Both the position numbers and the translations under genes were made by a program. The notes beneath the pieces were generated by a model that was given only the letters and a program-made list of their open reading frames with translations, searched no databases and was not told the origin of the DNA. A DNA stretch of 64,000 bases from Ascaphus truei (taxonomy: Eukaryota > Chordata > Amphibia > Anura > Ascaphidae): contig CM071567.1 in assembly GCA_036426205.1 (NCBI GenBank), positions 288,164,145 to 288,228,144 of the forward strand, given 5' to 3'. Of this stretch, positions 1 to 11,902 are shown one piece after another (position 1 is the first letter of the stretch; each line of letters opens with the position of its first letter).

Positions 1-67
1 GCGCTTTACCGAGCACTCTGTCATGGTAGGGTGACTCCCTACCTTGACAAAGCGCTCGGTAAAGCGC
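1..67. repeat. Long imperfect hairpin at window start
   Basis: Bases 1-14 pair with 54-67 without mismatch. Inside that, bases 20-31 pair with 37-48 with one mismatch (24/44), around a 5-base apex. The two stems are separated by a 5x5 internal loop, so the whole 67-nt segment can fold as one rod. Its 3' half overlaps a hammerhead-like string (44-73). The window edge cuts the element on the left, so it may be the end of a foldback or Penelope pseudo-LTR. That origin is inference. Confidence 0.75.
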
Positions 68-73
68 AAAATG
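44..73 (+). ncRNA. Degenerate hammerhead-like motif
   Basis: TTGACAAA is followed by a GCGCT/AGCGC stem and then AAAATG where an active motif would have GAAACG. The order matches the other hammerhead-like copies in the window, but the GAAA box is damaged. It is listed because of the family resemblance and is probably inactive. Confidence 0.3.
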
Positions 74-1477
74 TACATCGGTTTTATGACATCACCACGG
101 TGATGTCAGCAGGGACTGCCGCAATGGAAGTCTGAGGGAGACTACGTTTGAGCATACCACGCTTGCTCTTGGCTATCAGGTCGTACACGGATTCATGCAC
201 ATGTTGCCTAGTGCACTTTCAGCGATTGTAAAGTTTATCCCTTCAGTTGTATGTGTCGGAGAATAGTTTGTATCTCGTGTATGCCACTTAACAGTTGGCA
301 GACACTACATTGGGACACCCAATCATAATATGTAACGACTGTATTAACCACAATATGTTACCATGATACTATTGTGATATAGCGGTGGATAGAGAGGTTT
401 ATTAGCTCTACCAAACACTGTTATGCATTGATAAAACACATCTGTGGTTCAAACATTCAGTACATTCTGTAACTCATTTGTCGTTCACATTCACTGGAAC
501 CAGTTCATTCGACTGCATGTAGCTGCACTATGGTAACATTGTATGCAAGTTGACACAACTGTGATACAAACCGTATTTATTATGCGGTGGTTACATCTAT
601 GTACATAGTACTTTGAATTGTAATACTAGTGTTGTCTTGATCGCATTTCAGCTGCGGAGATTACTCACTGATCCCTGCTTATTTAAGCTAATAGGAGTTG
701 CATTAGTCTGTGTTAGGAAAATTTTACTGATGTACATATGTTTCTCTCTTGAGGAGTAATTACTCCTATTATATCTCAATTGGACTGACACACAATAAGA
801 CTATGTGACGATATAATTTCCTCCACTGTTGCATTTCTCCGTTATTTTAATTGTATATGTCTGTATATTGTATACATATATGTTAAATAAACTATTTTAT
901 TTAAATTACTAGTGAGTGGCCAAATAGGGGCACTCCACCCCAGGATTGAATATTTCAAGCCCTCAACTGGGTACTAGTGAGTGCACATAGGTTCTTTGGG
1001 TTGTATCTTCAACCATCCCCTTCCTTGCTACGTACTATATTTCATTAAATCATATTCCAGTAAATAGCAAAACTATTATCAACTTGGCTGCACTCAAGAA
1101 ACGATTCTCTCAAAAGGTGTCTGAATTTCCTATTATCCAATGTTTTATAAATTATGCCCAATCAAAGTATTCTATCTTTTGCATACTCATCTGGCTCAGC
1201 AAATTCAGACATTCTTCTCCTTCTAATTAATCATCAGCCTGTGACAAATAAATTATTTGTATACTTTTTAAGGAAACTTCTGCTCTGTCTTATCCATAAC
1301 CCTTTTTTATAATTATCAGTGCCTCCAGAAATAAAATTCCACCGCATGTAATCAAGAAATTTGGCAGATGGAGCTTATACTTTTTATACTCAAACATTAT
1401 ATACAGTACTTTTCCCAGTGTTTGAAATCCTCCTTGCCTTTTACACATCTAACCTCTTAATGCCTATATAGAGGGTT
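74..1477. other. Anonymous DNA, no gene seen
   Basis: AT-rich sequence with a short palindrome near 90-110 and an AT-rich stretch around 840-910. No open frame resembles a known domain, and no tRNA or rRNA fold was recognised. Confidence 0.6.
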
Positions 1478-1482
1478 AATGT

Positions 1483-1687
1483 GGGGAGAAGTACTGCATG
1501 TTTCAACTAAGGGAGGAGGGGTCACTAACCTCCAAACAACTGTTAACAGTTGACAATTTATGAACATATACAATCCCTTCAAGCTGTTACCCCTACACAC
1601 CATATCATGTTTGTAAATTTTTAACTGGTAACAGTTGTTTGGAGGTACTGAAGTCTCCTTCCTCAGTTGAAGCTCACTCCTCTCCAC
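1483..1687. mobile_element. Small foldback/MITE-like element
   Basis: Two arms of about 65-70 bases (1483-1553 and 1621-1687) are inverted copies of each other. The best part is a 23-base stretch (1529-1551 versus 1622-1644) with one mismatch. The spacer is short and non-coding. This is the architecture of a non-autonomous foldback transposon. The superfamily cannot be told because the ends and target duplication are unclear. Confidence 0.5.
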
Positions 1688-2980
1688 CTTTTAGGTAGCA
1701 GTGCACCTGCAGAAAAACTGCTATATTGAGACATTTTTCCTTCCATTACAGAGGTAAATGAGAATTTTCACAAATAGTGTTAGGACCTGCAAAGGGGCCA
1801 TACCTTGGTGGGGCTGCAGGCTTATAACGCTTTTGCCAAAGAGTTTTACTAAATGACTGTTACTTATGAAAAGACAAACAGGGAAGTATTTAGCTATATA
1901 TTTTTTGTCATATTGGATGTAGCAATGGGAAAAATGTTTTGCTGTATACAACACCAATTAGCAATGCTCATCAAATATCAAAGATTTAATGTTACACTGC
2001 TTGCCTATCTTGTTTCTTACAGGAATATTGTTTCCCATTACAAAGTTCCTGGTTATATGGGCACTCATCAGCTGACTTGGATTTTGAACCCTGTTAAAAC
2101 AAAAATGTGTCAGAGTAACTGTCCTGATGTCATGGAACATTCAAACACTTTTTCTTCAGACTTTACTTTGAGAAATGTCTACGTCTGGAACTTAAACAGC
2201 CCCCAAAAATTATCAATGTGTAACTATGTTTTACAGTATTTTGTATTTTTTATAGCACTTACTGGATCCAGTCAGAATGAGGATCTACTGTATTGTTTAT
2301 TTGGGTATAGTAGGTGTATATCATTAACATTTCTAACATACACATTGTACTTCCCTTATTTTTGAAACTCTAATGTGAACAATGCACATTTACTAAATGC
2401 ATGGTAAAGTAACAATGCACACATTATCTTGCCAGAACCATACTGTATTGTAGATGGAGAGTAGTGTAGATCTAAATGCAAAAAAAAACAAACATTTTAA
2501 AGCGATGTATTCAAATGTGCTGTCTACTACAGAACTTGATTGAACATGCATTATTAATGTCTGTAACACTTCATTATTTATGTGCCACTTAAACCAAAAG
2601 CATTACTATTTGTGTCATGTAAGAAGCCCAACTGTTAAGGATAAAGAAAGGTTGCTTTCAAACAAATTGTCAGCAGGTAAAGCAAGTTGCTTTTTTATAT
2701 TCTCTCAATATAAATCATTTTATGATTTCTTGAGAATCCACAATGCTGTAATTAGGAAGGTGTCTTTATTAAGCATGGACATTCTCAACCCTTCATTATT
2801 GTAGAAGCTTTGGCTTTTCACCAGTAAAATAAACTGTAGGAGCCTTAAAAATAATATAATGGCATTTTTTTCAAAGTATTAGCAATAGTGTGTTTTTTCA
2901 AGACCTGTATTCTTATCAGATTATTTTGGTTAATGCTAAAAACCACTATTAGTCACATTTGGTAGTGGTAGTTACTACTG
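1688..2980. other. AT-rich DNA without recognisable gene
   Basis: The longest frame here (1853-2365, 170 codons) has AT-rich composition and no recognisable domain, so it is regarded as chance. No splice-site-bounded exon or repeat family was recognised. Confidence 0.55.
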
Positions 2981-2984
2981 TACT

Positions 2985-3110
2985 TGGCTAATTAAGGTGT
3001 TAACCCCTCACATTACCTAACTGGAAGGCCTAACCAAAGACCCTGGTGCAACTCCACCCTTCACCACCCCCTCTTTCAAGGCCAACAAAGCTCTCACCAA
3101 AAAAGAAAGG
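2985..3110. repeat. Dispersed repeat related to 20.9-21.6 kb
   Basis: This stretch holds a TTAACCCCT-type motif and a 'CCCTGG-GCAACT-CACCCTTCACC' block that recurs, diverged, at about 21480-21540. The two places therefore carry the same unnamed repeat family. It abuts the 3' end of the L1-like LINE. No coding capacity was seen. Confidence 0.4.
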
Positions 3111-3248
3111 TAGAAAAAACTTTAAAATTTGCATTTTACCTTCTCATTGGGTTCCTTCTGATGGGTAGGACATCCACATTTCCCAAGTTTTATAAAATTC
3201 AGTAGATGATTGCTTCAGGAAGGCAGTGAGCTTCTCCATCAGCATAAC

Positions 3249-3965
3249 CTAGTTTATACGCCTTTCGACCATTTGTTTTGAGGGTGGAGAAATATTTTCC
3301 CATGAAGCCGCGAGTGAACACCTTACGGCGGTGAGGATAAATGAGATCAATTTCCTAGTAGGGCGCTCGATATCTTCTTTAGGTTTTGCTAAGAGGAAGG
3401 TTAATGGATTAATGGGGGTCGCAATACCTGTTAGTATAAGGCTCGGACTCCCTCTAAGAAGGAGCCTTTGAATCCAAATTTCTGAAACGTTTCGTCTAAT
3501 AACAGCCAATCTATTCTGTCAAATGCCTTCTTTGCGTCCAGACTCAATAGAATAGCCTTAGTTCCCGTAAGATGATATGATCAACTAAATCAATTACCTT
3601 TCTAGTGTTGTCTGAGGCCTGACGGCCGGAGACAAATACCACCTGGTCCTTATGGATTAGTCTGGGTAAGATAGGGTTCAGTGTGCACGTCAAAATTTTG
3701 TTATACAGCTTTAGGTCATTATTGAATAGGGAAATTGGTCGGTAACTACCACACTGCATGTGATCTCTCCCTTCCTTATGAATAATGGCTAGATTAGCTG
3801 CAGTCATGGACGGAGGGATTGGATTGCCGTCCAGAAAAGAATTAAACAGTTCCAATAAATATGTGGATAGAATAGGTAGGAATCTCTTATAGTAGACGTT
3901 GGTGAAGCCACCTGGACCCGGGGCTTTGGAAATTTTTAACGTTTTAACCGCATCCTTTTTTTGCG
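3249..3965 (-). pseudogene. LINE ORF2 reverse transcriptase remnant
   Basis: Minus-strand translation from about 3960 gives an L1/Tx1-type finger and palm start, including SYRPISLFNNDLKLYNKIL and SGRQASDN. The next frame has the metal-binding motif A (LDAKKAFDRIDW, about 3510-3560). The following residues jump to a C-terminal segment rich in W/F and basic residues ending near 3249. The catalytic FADD-type motif C and motif B are absent, and several frameshifts are present. Reverse transcription in the nucleus primed at the target is the family's role. This copy cannot encode it. Confidence 0.7.
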
Positions 3966-4292
3966 TCTTACCTTCCGGTAAGACAGGTGCGCCAGGATTT
4001 GAAAGTCTAACCCGGTAAAGGGGGAAAAGGGGCTGGGTGGGGGAGGGAGGGGGCGTATTATGGGAGGGGCCCTATTGGGACAGAACCTAAGGGGGGGAGA
4101 AAGAAAGGCAAGGGAGATATGAAGAGAATAAAGGGACAATTCTGGCCTAAAGGGTAGGTGACCAGTCGAACTAATGACTAGTTTTGTGAGCTTAAGGACC
4201 CTTGGAGGTAACCTCGGTCATTGAACAACTCAGGGTTGGGCGGGAAAATACAGACATCCACATTTATTATGGACTAACAAATCCCCGGTTAT

Positions 4293-4436
4293 AGGGAGAA
4301 GGGGTGGTGGCAGGGGAGGGAGGGGGGCTGGGGAGGGAGGGGAGAATGGGATGTTGGGGGTGGGGGTGGGATGGTGGGGGGGGGAAGGGGGGGGGGGGGG
4401 GGGTGGGGGGGGGGTGGGGGTGGGAAGGGGGGCAGG
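4293..4436 (+). repeat. G-rich low-complexity tract
   Basis: About 140 bases consist almost only of G, with T or A interruptions, including runs of more than ten G. Many runs of four or more G make this a strong G-quadruplex candidate on the plus strand. It lies inside the minus-strand LINE, so the LINE transcript would be C-rich here. Open frames through it are low-complexity artefacts. Confidence 0.85.
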
Positions 4437-5515
4437 GAGAGAATCACAGAAACTAGGGCACAGTTTAGTAGTTTCTACCTGTATCTATATCTACAAACTA
4501 CAGACTTTATCACTGGCATCTTTCACTTTAAACATTGTAAGGGTTCAATTATCTTTGTTATTGCTAGGTTGGACCAGGAATGGAGTATGGTTACATAGGG
4601 GTGGGGGAAGGGGTATGGGTAGGCTCGTGTGGTAACAAATTGCATCATCAACTTATATATATAATTACAATGTGCTTGACCTGTGTCATCCAACTATATA
4701 CATCTCGATTATATGCTCCCTTAACAGTAGGGATGGGCAACGTGAGCAGAGGGAGAGAGGGAAAATGAGAAAGGAAAAACATAACAGGATTTCTAGCCAG
4801 AATTTTTCAAACAGATGATAAAACTTATTTCACATTTATACATATATTGTTGAACGGTGACTCTTTTAACTGTAAACTCAAACCTTCCAGAATTACTTTT
4901 TTTTTTTTAAAGCGGACTGCAAATTGGTCCTCGTGCCTGTCCAGGGTTGTTAAAATCTGAGCTAGAATCTCACTCTAAACTGGCCAAACCTCGGTAACTT
5001 GTAGATACAGTAGAGTTCCTTCCTCACGTGGGGCCCTTTGATAGACTCCGGGTAAGGAGTGAACTGACCGAAGGAAGGGGGGGGGGAGTTGTGTGGATGG
5101 GCCACATAGGGTCCAGTCTCAGGTAGCCACCCGGTATAGCTGGGTATCAACATTGAATCCCTTCCACCCCGGGTCTCCGGCGGCCTCCCACCTCATATCC
5201 TCGGGTCCAACCCCCGTGGCTGGGGTCTGTCTCTTCTCCAAACCAGCCTGTCCAGCAGGGGAGAACCATTTGTACCCCTCCTGCTCCCGCTCTGCCAGCA
5301 ACTCACCAATGTCCTGGTGTCCCATGGGGGTGGGGGGTCTACCTCATATGGATTGGGTGGCTCGTCGGTAAACTACAGTTGGCCCTCTCACCTCTCGTGA
5401 GACTGCGGGGCATATATCTCCAGAACTCCAAAAGGTGAAGGAACCTCAGCAGGTCGGTAGGAACGGACGTGGCAGAGGCGCATGTGAGGAGAGTGCCTTA
5501 TCCACGCTTAGGGGT

Positions 5516-6622
5516 CTAAGCCCGGGCAGCCTGTAACTCCAACGGTCCTGTGCGAACAAGTAAGTGACTTTGCTTAACTGAGCCTTTAATCTTTAGGTGA
5601 GAAAACAAGTGGAAGCGTTCATTCCTTTTGGGGGACTTGACTCGCCAACCTCTCGAAGCTCTTACAGGGCCCCCTCCACATTCCCGCGACTGGGAACCTT
5701 GGTTCGTTTGGTCTTGAGGGGGCAGGGGGTCCAGATCTAGGGTGTAGATAAGGTGCTCCATTTCACTTGGGTGCCTGATGACTAGAAATTTCCCGTTGTG
5801 GTTGACTGTCAACTTGAATGGAAACCCCCACCTCTATTTAATTCCGCTTTCCCTTAAAAGCAAAGTCAGGGGTCTCATTTCTCTACAGCGATTTATAGTC
5901 ACTTTAGAGAGGTCGCTGAAGACCTGGATAGCCTCTCCTTGGAATTGTACAGAGTCTTTGCCCCTGCAGGCTCCAATCAGTGTTTCTTTTATTGTGTAAC
6001 TATGTAGGCGGACTATCACATCGCATCTACGCTTTGGGTCGTCTGATTTGGGACCTAGATCTCTGTCGTCTAGATCATTGCACACTGATTTGAAGAAATC
6101 CAATAGATACGGCCTAAGTGGTCAGGGAGAACCGTCTCCGGGACATTGCACATTCTTATATTTTGTCTCCTGTCCCAGTTCTCCTGATCCTCCAGGCTAT
6201 CTTTCATCCAGTTGATTTCTTCTCCGAGCCGTATTATTTATTCTTCTGCGTCTGACTGAAGGTGTCAAGTTTCCCCCAGCTACATCTCTAGGACCTTCGT
6301 TCTCTGTGAGAGGCCATTTATTTCTTCTTTAAGCTCTGTTAAGCTCTGTTACCGCTGCTTTTAGGTCCTTCTGGAGCAATTGGTGCAGCTTCTCATGCAG
6401 CTTCTCGTGCATATTAGAAAGCATGTTCTCTAAATAGGAACGCGTGATTCCTTCCTCTGTTGTAGGGCTCCCCCCTGGTCGGTCGCGGCCGCTCTTTGCC
6501 CCTGAGGGGCCGTGTGCACCGGCGCTATCTTGCTCCCCTGAGTTTGCTTTGAGGCCGTGCTGTGAGGGGGAAAAGTACTTTGTAACTCTGTGTGCAGTCG
6601 TTTTCTTCCCTTTGTTTGACAT
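5516..6622 (-). pseudogene. LINE ORF1 (RNA-binding protein) remnant
   Basis: The minus strand from 6622 encodes an N-terminal segment (start MSNKGKKTTAHRVTKYF), then a short heptad-like stretch (repeated HEKLH). After frameshifts comes a central RRM-like region with RRQNIRM, CDVIVRLHSYTIKE and IQVFSDLS (about 5834-6190), continuing to 5516. This is the order of L1-type ORF1p: disordered tail, coiled coil, RRM, C-terminal domain. The family protein coats LINE RNA. Stops and frame changes show this copy is dead. Confidence 0.7.
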
Positions 6623-6744
6623 CCTGTCGGTTAGTTCACTATTTTGTGGTAGTTTGTTCCGAAAACAAACCGGGGAAATGTGTTTTTTATTGATTAATCG
6701 TGCGGAGATCCTCAGAGCTCTCCAGCTACTTGACCATCCCGGTT

Positions 6745-7440
6745 GACGTCACCGGAAGTCCCCCGCAGAGATTTTCTTAACCAATGTGGAATTCAATTCG
6801 AATGAACCTCTTCTGGTTTTCCCTCTGCAAGCTCGAAAGTAACTTATATCATAGCCATGCTGACCAGTGATGCCCTGGCCTGGACATTCCCCATTTGGGA
6901 ACAAAGACCAGAGATTACCCAGGACTACTCTCACTTTATAAAATAATTTAAGCAGGTCTTTGAAACCCCGGGTCGCAAGATCATGGCAGCATCCTCTCTC
7001 AAATCTCTCACTGTCTCCGGCCAGTCGCTAAGTACGCTCTTGAGTTACGGATCAGCAGAGACGGCCTAGAATGATGAGGCATTGTCTGCGGCCTTCCGGC
7101 AGGGGTTAGCCAAACCCCTCAAGGATCAACTGGCTGCTCAGGAAAGACCTACTAATTTAGAGGATATCATTGTGGTATGTATCCATGTCGATCTGCATCT
7201 CCAGGACAGAAAGTTCGAACGCTCTTGCTCTCGGCCTCTTCCCGCCAGACCATCTATCCACAATCTTGTTCCTATAGATCCTTCACTTTCAGACGATCCT
7301 GAACCTATGCAACTGGAAAGTCATCTTTCACTGAGAAACTGCGCCGGCGGTACAGAGGCCTCTGTCACTATTGCTGTCACCCTGGTCATCAACTATCTCG
7401 CTGCCCACTCAAACCGGGAAACGCCAAAGCTCAATGAGGT
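6745..7440 (+). pseudogene. Chromovirus Gag remnant
   Basis: Translation from about 6745 gives a Ty3-type capsid segment (FLNQCGIQFEL, then AWTFPIWEQ and, after a stop, the FKQVFETPGR region). A frame open from 7082 (start SAAFRQGLAKPLKDQLA) follows. Near 7340-7385, in a shifted frame, lies a zinc knuckle of the form C-x2-C-x4-H-x4-C (CHYCCHPGHQLSRC). Gag forms the cytoplasmic particle and the knuckle binds genomic RNA. The N-terminus is lost at the LINE junction, and the knuckle is out of frame with the capsid part. Confidence 0.75.
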
Positions 7441-7822
7441 ATAAGGGGATCACATTGGGCACTATCTCTCCTTTCCCTTCTTCCCAAGAAACCTTGCCGA
7501 GCCAGATAATGCTCCCCATTCTCCTCAAGGGTGACAAGTTCCAGGTCTCTACATCCACCTTCATTGACTCCGGTTCAGGAGGTAATTTTATTGACCAAGA
7601 CTTTGCTTTAAGAACAGGATTACGCTTCTTCATAAATCTGTGCCTGTTGGGTAGGAAGCCATAGACGGACGTCCCCTCAAGCCAGCCTTCATCTCTCTGA
7701 AGACTTGCAAACTCTCTCTCATCACTAAAGACGGCCATAAGGAGGAGATCGTTCTGGACGTAATTCATACACCATCCGTTGAGGTCATTTTGGGCCTCCC
7801 CTGGCTTCAACAACGCAACCCA
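7441..7822 (+). pseudogene. Chromovirus aspartic protease remnant
   Basis: The frame around 7545-7610 contains the retropepsin-like active-site context FIDSGSGGNF. A downstream flap and GLPWLQ hallmark (about 7790-7812) precedes the junction with RT. In Ty3 elements this protease cleaves Gag-Pol. A stop or frame change near 7660 splits it. The last intact bases (CAACCCA) form the left target duplication of the L2 insertion. Confidence 0.7.
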
Positions 7823-7918
7823 GAAATGCTTTTAAGTAGAAATGTTTAAAGTAGTTATGAGGTTTAAAAAGGAAGTTGGGACAATTGAATCACTGATCTT
7901 ATCTCTTCTCTTTCCTCA

Positions 7919-8112
7919 GGTAAAAACATATTTCAAATTATCTGTCTGTCCTGATATCCTCCCCTGCTGTCTATTTAGTTCTATTTAGGTAAAAACATAT
8001 TTCAAATTGTCTGTCTGTCCTGATATCCTCCCCTGCTGTCTATTTAGTTCTATTTAGGTAAAAACAAATTTCAAATTGTCTGTCTGTCTCCAAATTCTCC
8101 CCTGCTGTCTTA
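7919..8112 (+). repeat. 69-bp tandem repeats in L2 5' UTR
   Basis: Nearly three copies start with GGTAAAAACA at 7919, 7988 and 8057, giving a 69-base period. Each contains a TCTGTCTGTC box and a CCCCTGCTGTCT box. A further internal duplication links 7828-7860 with 8287-8320. Tandem 5' UTR monomers act as internal promoters in some LINEs, but a promoter role here is inference. Confidence 0.85.
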
Positions 8113-8704
8113 ATTTAATTGAGCTTTCACACTTGTGCAAGACAACACCCATCTTAGAAAAACCATTTGCTTTAACGTCCCTCACATGTGCTAATTAAGT
8201 TGTTTGGGCCAGCCAGGTGACTTTGTAAAAATATATAAGTAAACTCACAGCAGCCATAGCTGCCTACAGCCATGCTCTTAAGCAGAAATGCTTTTAAGTA
8301 GAAATGTTTAAAGTAGTTATGAAGTTTAAAAATAAAGTTCAAAAAGAAGTGGAAAAGTGTACACACCTACTGCTTCTGATTCCTGCATTTGATCTACGTT
8401 GGAAAGAAGGATATCATCCCAGACTGCACAAGTCAACACTTAACTATTGCTGTGATGCCTCCTTTACTTTTTGTATTTGCTGTAACCTCACTTATTTTCA
8501 GATTATGCACTTCCTTCCACCAGTCTCCTTATGTCTCTAACTCTATTCATATATCTCCATCTCTCCTTTCTTCTCCACTTCTCAGTTCACATGAACTCCT
8601 TTCTTACCTACACCCTATGACACAACACAGTTATTCCACCTACACTAAAACACACCCCTACAAATCCTCCTTACACGTTCTCTTTCTTTCCATGCTGCTC
8701 CTCC

Positions 8705-9560
8705 TTGCTTCTGGGGAATCTCTCCCAATCCCGGTCCCTGCCTTATTTCTACTTGCTCTCACCTTCGCCTGCCACATGCAACTTCTACTCCTTCTGGTGT
8801 CAACCCTCCAACCTCATACCAATCCCTTGCCACCCTCCCTCCTCTCTCCCTTTCTCCTGTGCCCTTTGGAATGCTCGCTCCCTCTCTAACAAGTTCCTCT
8901 CTGTGCATGACTTCTTTCTCTCTCACTCCCTGCTTCTCTTTGCTATAACTGAGACCTGGCTCACTCAGTCTGACTCTGCTCTGGAAGCTGCCCTCTCCTA
9001 TGGTGGCTTTTCCTTCTCCCACACTCCACGCCCTGATGGCAGGGGTGGAGGCGTGGGGCTCCAGCTCTCCTCTCTCTGCCATTACCGAACCCTTCCTATT
9101 CCCCCCTCTCTTGCTTTTCCCTCCTTTGAGGTTCACAGAGTCCAGATCTTCTCGCCTCTCCCAGTCCACATGGCGGTCATGTATCGCCCACATAACTCTA
9201 ATCATCCCCCCTCTGCCTTTCTCTCTCACTTTGAATCCTGGCTCTCTTTCTTTCTCTCATCAGACTCCCCTGTTCTTCTCCTTGAGGACTTCAACTGCCA
9301 CATTGATGACCCCCTCTTCCTTGGGCTTCCCACTTTCTCTCTCTAACCTCTTCTTTTGGCCTGCAACAGTGGACTGAAGCTAGCACCCACAGAGATGGCC
9401 ACTACATTGACCTGGTTTTCACTAAAAACTTTTCTCTCACCGATTTCTCCATTTCTCCATTTCCTCTCTCTGACCACCACCTCATCTCATTTTCTCTATC
9501 ACGCTTCTTCCCCTCTCCATCTCCATCTCGCCCTCGTTTTTGCAGAAACCTGAGCTCTAT
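8705..9560 (+). pseudogene. L2 endonuclease domain remnant
   Basis: The frame 8705-9346 contains the AP-endonuclease-like signatures NARSL, ITETWL and a GRGGGVGL loop, followed by VMYRPHNS and a DFNCHIDDP stretch. Continuation after 9346 is in another frame, with DGHYIDLVFT and SDHHLISF motifs. The family enzyme nicks target DNA to prime reverse transcription. The glutamate in ETW and the SDHH histidine are still visible, but the frame change near 9340 would stop translation. Confidence 0.8.
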
Positions 9561-11539
9561 TAACCTGCCAGCTTTTGATTCCACTTTACGCTCCTCCCTC
9601 TCCTCTCTCAGCTCTACTTCAGACCCTGACAACCTGGTCAGGAACTACAACTCTGCCTTATCCTCCTCTCTTGACCTACGTGCCCCGATTTCTCTCTGCC
9701 GTCCTCACCCTTCTAACCCCAGACTGTGGCTAAATTCCCACACGCGCAAGCTGCGTTCCTCCACTCGCTCCTCTGAACACCTCTGGAGGAAATCTCATAC
9801 ACTCGCAGACTTCCTTCACTACAAATGTATGCTGTCCTGTTTCAACTCTGCCCTCTCTCAGGCTAAACAAACCTACTTTTCATCACTAATCAACACGCAC
9901 AAGTCTAACCCACGTCGACTCTTTTTTGTCTTTTACTCTCTACTCAGACCACCCTCGGCTGCCTCCTCTTCTTCCTCTATCTCACCTCAGGACTTTGCTG
10001 ACTTTTTTAAGGAAAATGTGGAATCCATACGTCAGAACATTCCATCTGTTGCCTCCTCCGCTTCCTAACTCTCCTCCTGCCTTTCTGGACTCTTTTGCTG
10101 CTATTTCGGAGGAGGATTTGTCACTGCTGATCTCCTCTTCTCCCTCTACCACCTGCCCTCTTGATCCCATTCCTTCCCATCTCCTAAAACCTCTTACTCC
10201 TTCTATAATCTCTATGCTCACACAGATCTTTAACTCTTCTCTCTACTCTGGTACTTTTCCATCCTCCTTTAAACATGCAACCGTGATACCATTGCTCAAA
10301 AACAGCAAGCTTGACCCTACCTGTCCTTCTAACTATCGACCTGTCTCCCTCCTGCCTTTTGCATCCAAACTCCTTGAATGTCTTGTATTCTCTCGATTGC
10401 TACACTTTCTCAACACCTATTCTCTTCTAGACCCTCTACAATCTGGCTTCCGCACTGCTCACTCTACTGAAACAGCCCTCACTAAAATAACTGATGACCT
10501 CAATGCTGCCAAAGACAGAGGTCATTACACTCTGCTCATATTACTCGACCTCTCTGCAGCATTTGACACCGTGGACCACCCTCTACTCCTCCACATTCTC
10601 CATACTCTTGGTATTCGTAAAAAAGCTCTATCCTGGATCTCCTCTTACCTCTCCCATCGTACTTTCAGTGTCTCTTTTGCTAACATCTCCTCCTATATCG
10701 ATCTCTCTGTGGGGGTACCCCAGGGCTCTGTCCTGGGACCCCTTCTCTTCTCTCTTAGCATACTCTCTCTAGGTGACCTAATCACATCTTTTGGGTTTAA
10801 ATATCACCTCTATGCTGACGACACACAAATTTACCTTTCAACCCCTGACCTTACACCTGCTATACCCTAGACCAAAGTTTCTCAATGTCTCTCTGGAATA
10901 TCATCCTGGATGGCCATCCGCCGACTGAAAATTAACATGGCAAAAACAGAGCTCCTTATACTTCCTCCCAAACCTGGCCCTACTACCTCCTTCCACAATA
11001 CTGTTGGAAATACGATCATTCACCCAGTAGCCCAAGCACGCTGCCTAGGGGTCACAATCGATTCCTCTCTCACATTCTCCTCTCACATTCAAAACATTTC
11101 TAAAACTTGTCGCTTTTTCCTGCGCAATATCACAAAGATACGCCCTTTCCTCTGCTACTCGTCTGCTAAAACTCTGACTGAGGCCCTCATTCTCTCCCGT
11201 TTCGATTACTGCAACCTCCTGCTGTCCGGCCCCCCTGCCTCTCACCTGTCTCCTCTACAATCTGTACTAAACGCTGCTGCCAGAATCACTCTACTCTTTC
11301 CTAAATCTGTCTCTGCGTCTCCCCTCCTGAAATTACTCTCCAGGCTTCCGATCAAATCCCATATCTCACACTCAATTCTCATCCTCACTTTTAAAGCTTT
11401 ACACTCCTCTGCCCCTCCTTACACCTCATCCTTAATTTCTCGCTATGCACCATCCCGACTCTTGCGATCTTCTCAAGGATGTCTTCTTTCTACCCCTTTG
11501 TATCTAAAGCCCTCTCCCGCCTCAAACCTTTCTCACTGA
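9560..11539 (+). pseudogene. L2 reverse transcriptase remnant
   Basis: A frame open at 9926-10870 encodes the RT core: [28 protein letters not shown] (motif A), [13 protein letters not shown] (motif B) and YADDTQIY (motif C). The catalytic aspartates are present. After a stop at 10868 a second frame (10910-11539) has the thumb and C-terminal region with RCLGVTIDSSL and DYCNLLLSG. The upstream linker (9560-10068) is in another frame. Motif spacing and wording match the L2 clade. Few disruptions remain, so this is a fairly young copy or one affected by base-calling errors. Confidence 0.85.
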
Positions 11540-11902
11540 CTGCCCCGCACCTCTGGAATGCCCTTCTCCTCAATACCTGACTAGCATCCTCTCTATCCAA
11601 CTTTAAGACCCACCTTTAGACAAATTTGCTTAAAGAAGCATATGAATAGCACTGTGGATAATCCTGGACACATGATACATAAAGCTTGGCCCGATGCAGA
11701 CGCACTTAATAGAATTCCCTCCTACTGTCTCTATACGTTCTCCTACCTACCAATTATATTGTAAGCTCCTCGGAGCAGGGACTCCTCTTCCTTAATGTTA
11801 CTCTTATATCTGAAGCACTTATTCCCATGACCTGTTATTTATATTATTTGTTATTTATATGATTACAACATGTATTACTACTATGAAGTGCTACTGTATG
11901 TA

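Larger units (their letters stand above)
3115..6745 (-). mobile_element. L1/Tx1-like LINE, internally deleted
   Basis: Reading on the minus strand, ORF1 starts at 6622, followed by ORF2 remnants ending near 3200. The apurinic-type endonuclease part of ORF2 is not visible, and the reverse transcriptase lacks its middle, so the copy has at least two large deletions. ORF order and protein similarity fit the L1/Tx1 group. The right edge (5' end) abuts gag of the chromovirus near 6745. The left edge, near an A/T-rich stretch at 3115-3145, is approximate. Confidence 0.75.

Noticed and set aside
1853..2365. 170-codon open frame on plus strand
   Set aside because: AT-rich composition, no recognisable domain and no supporting homologous frame elsewhere. 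Likely chance.
7919..8112. CRISPR-like regular repeats
   Set aside because: The three 69-bp units are contiguous with no unique spacers, and the context is a vertebrate LINE.
8759..9229. 156-codon minus-strand frame
   Set aside because: Shadow of the L2 endonuclease frame. Arg/Glu-rich composition comes from the complementary pyrimidine-rich strand.
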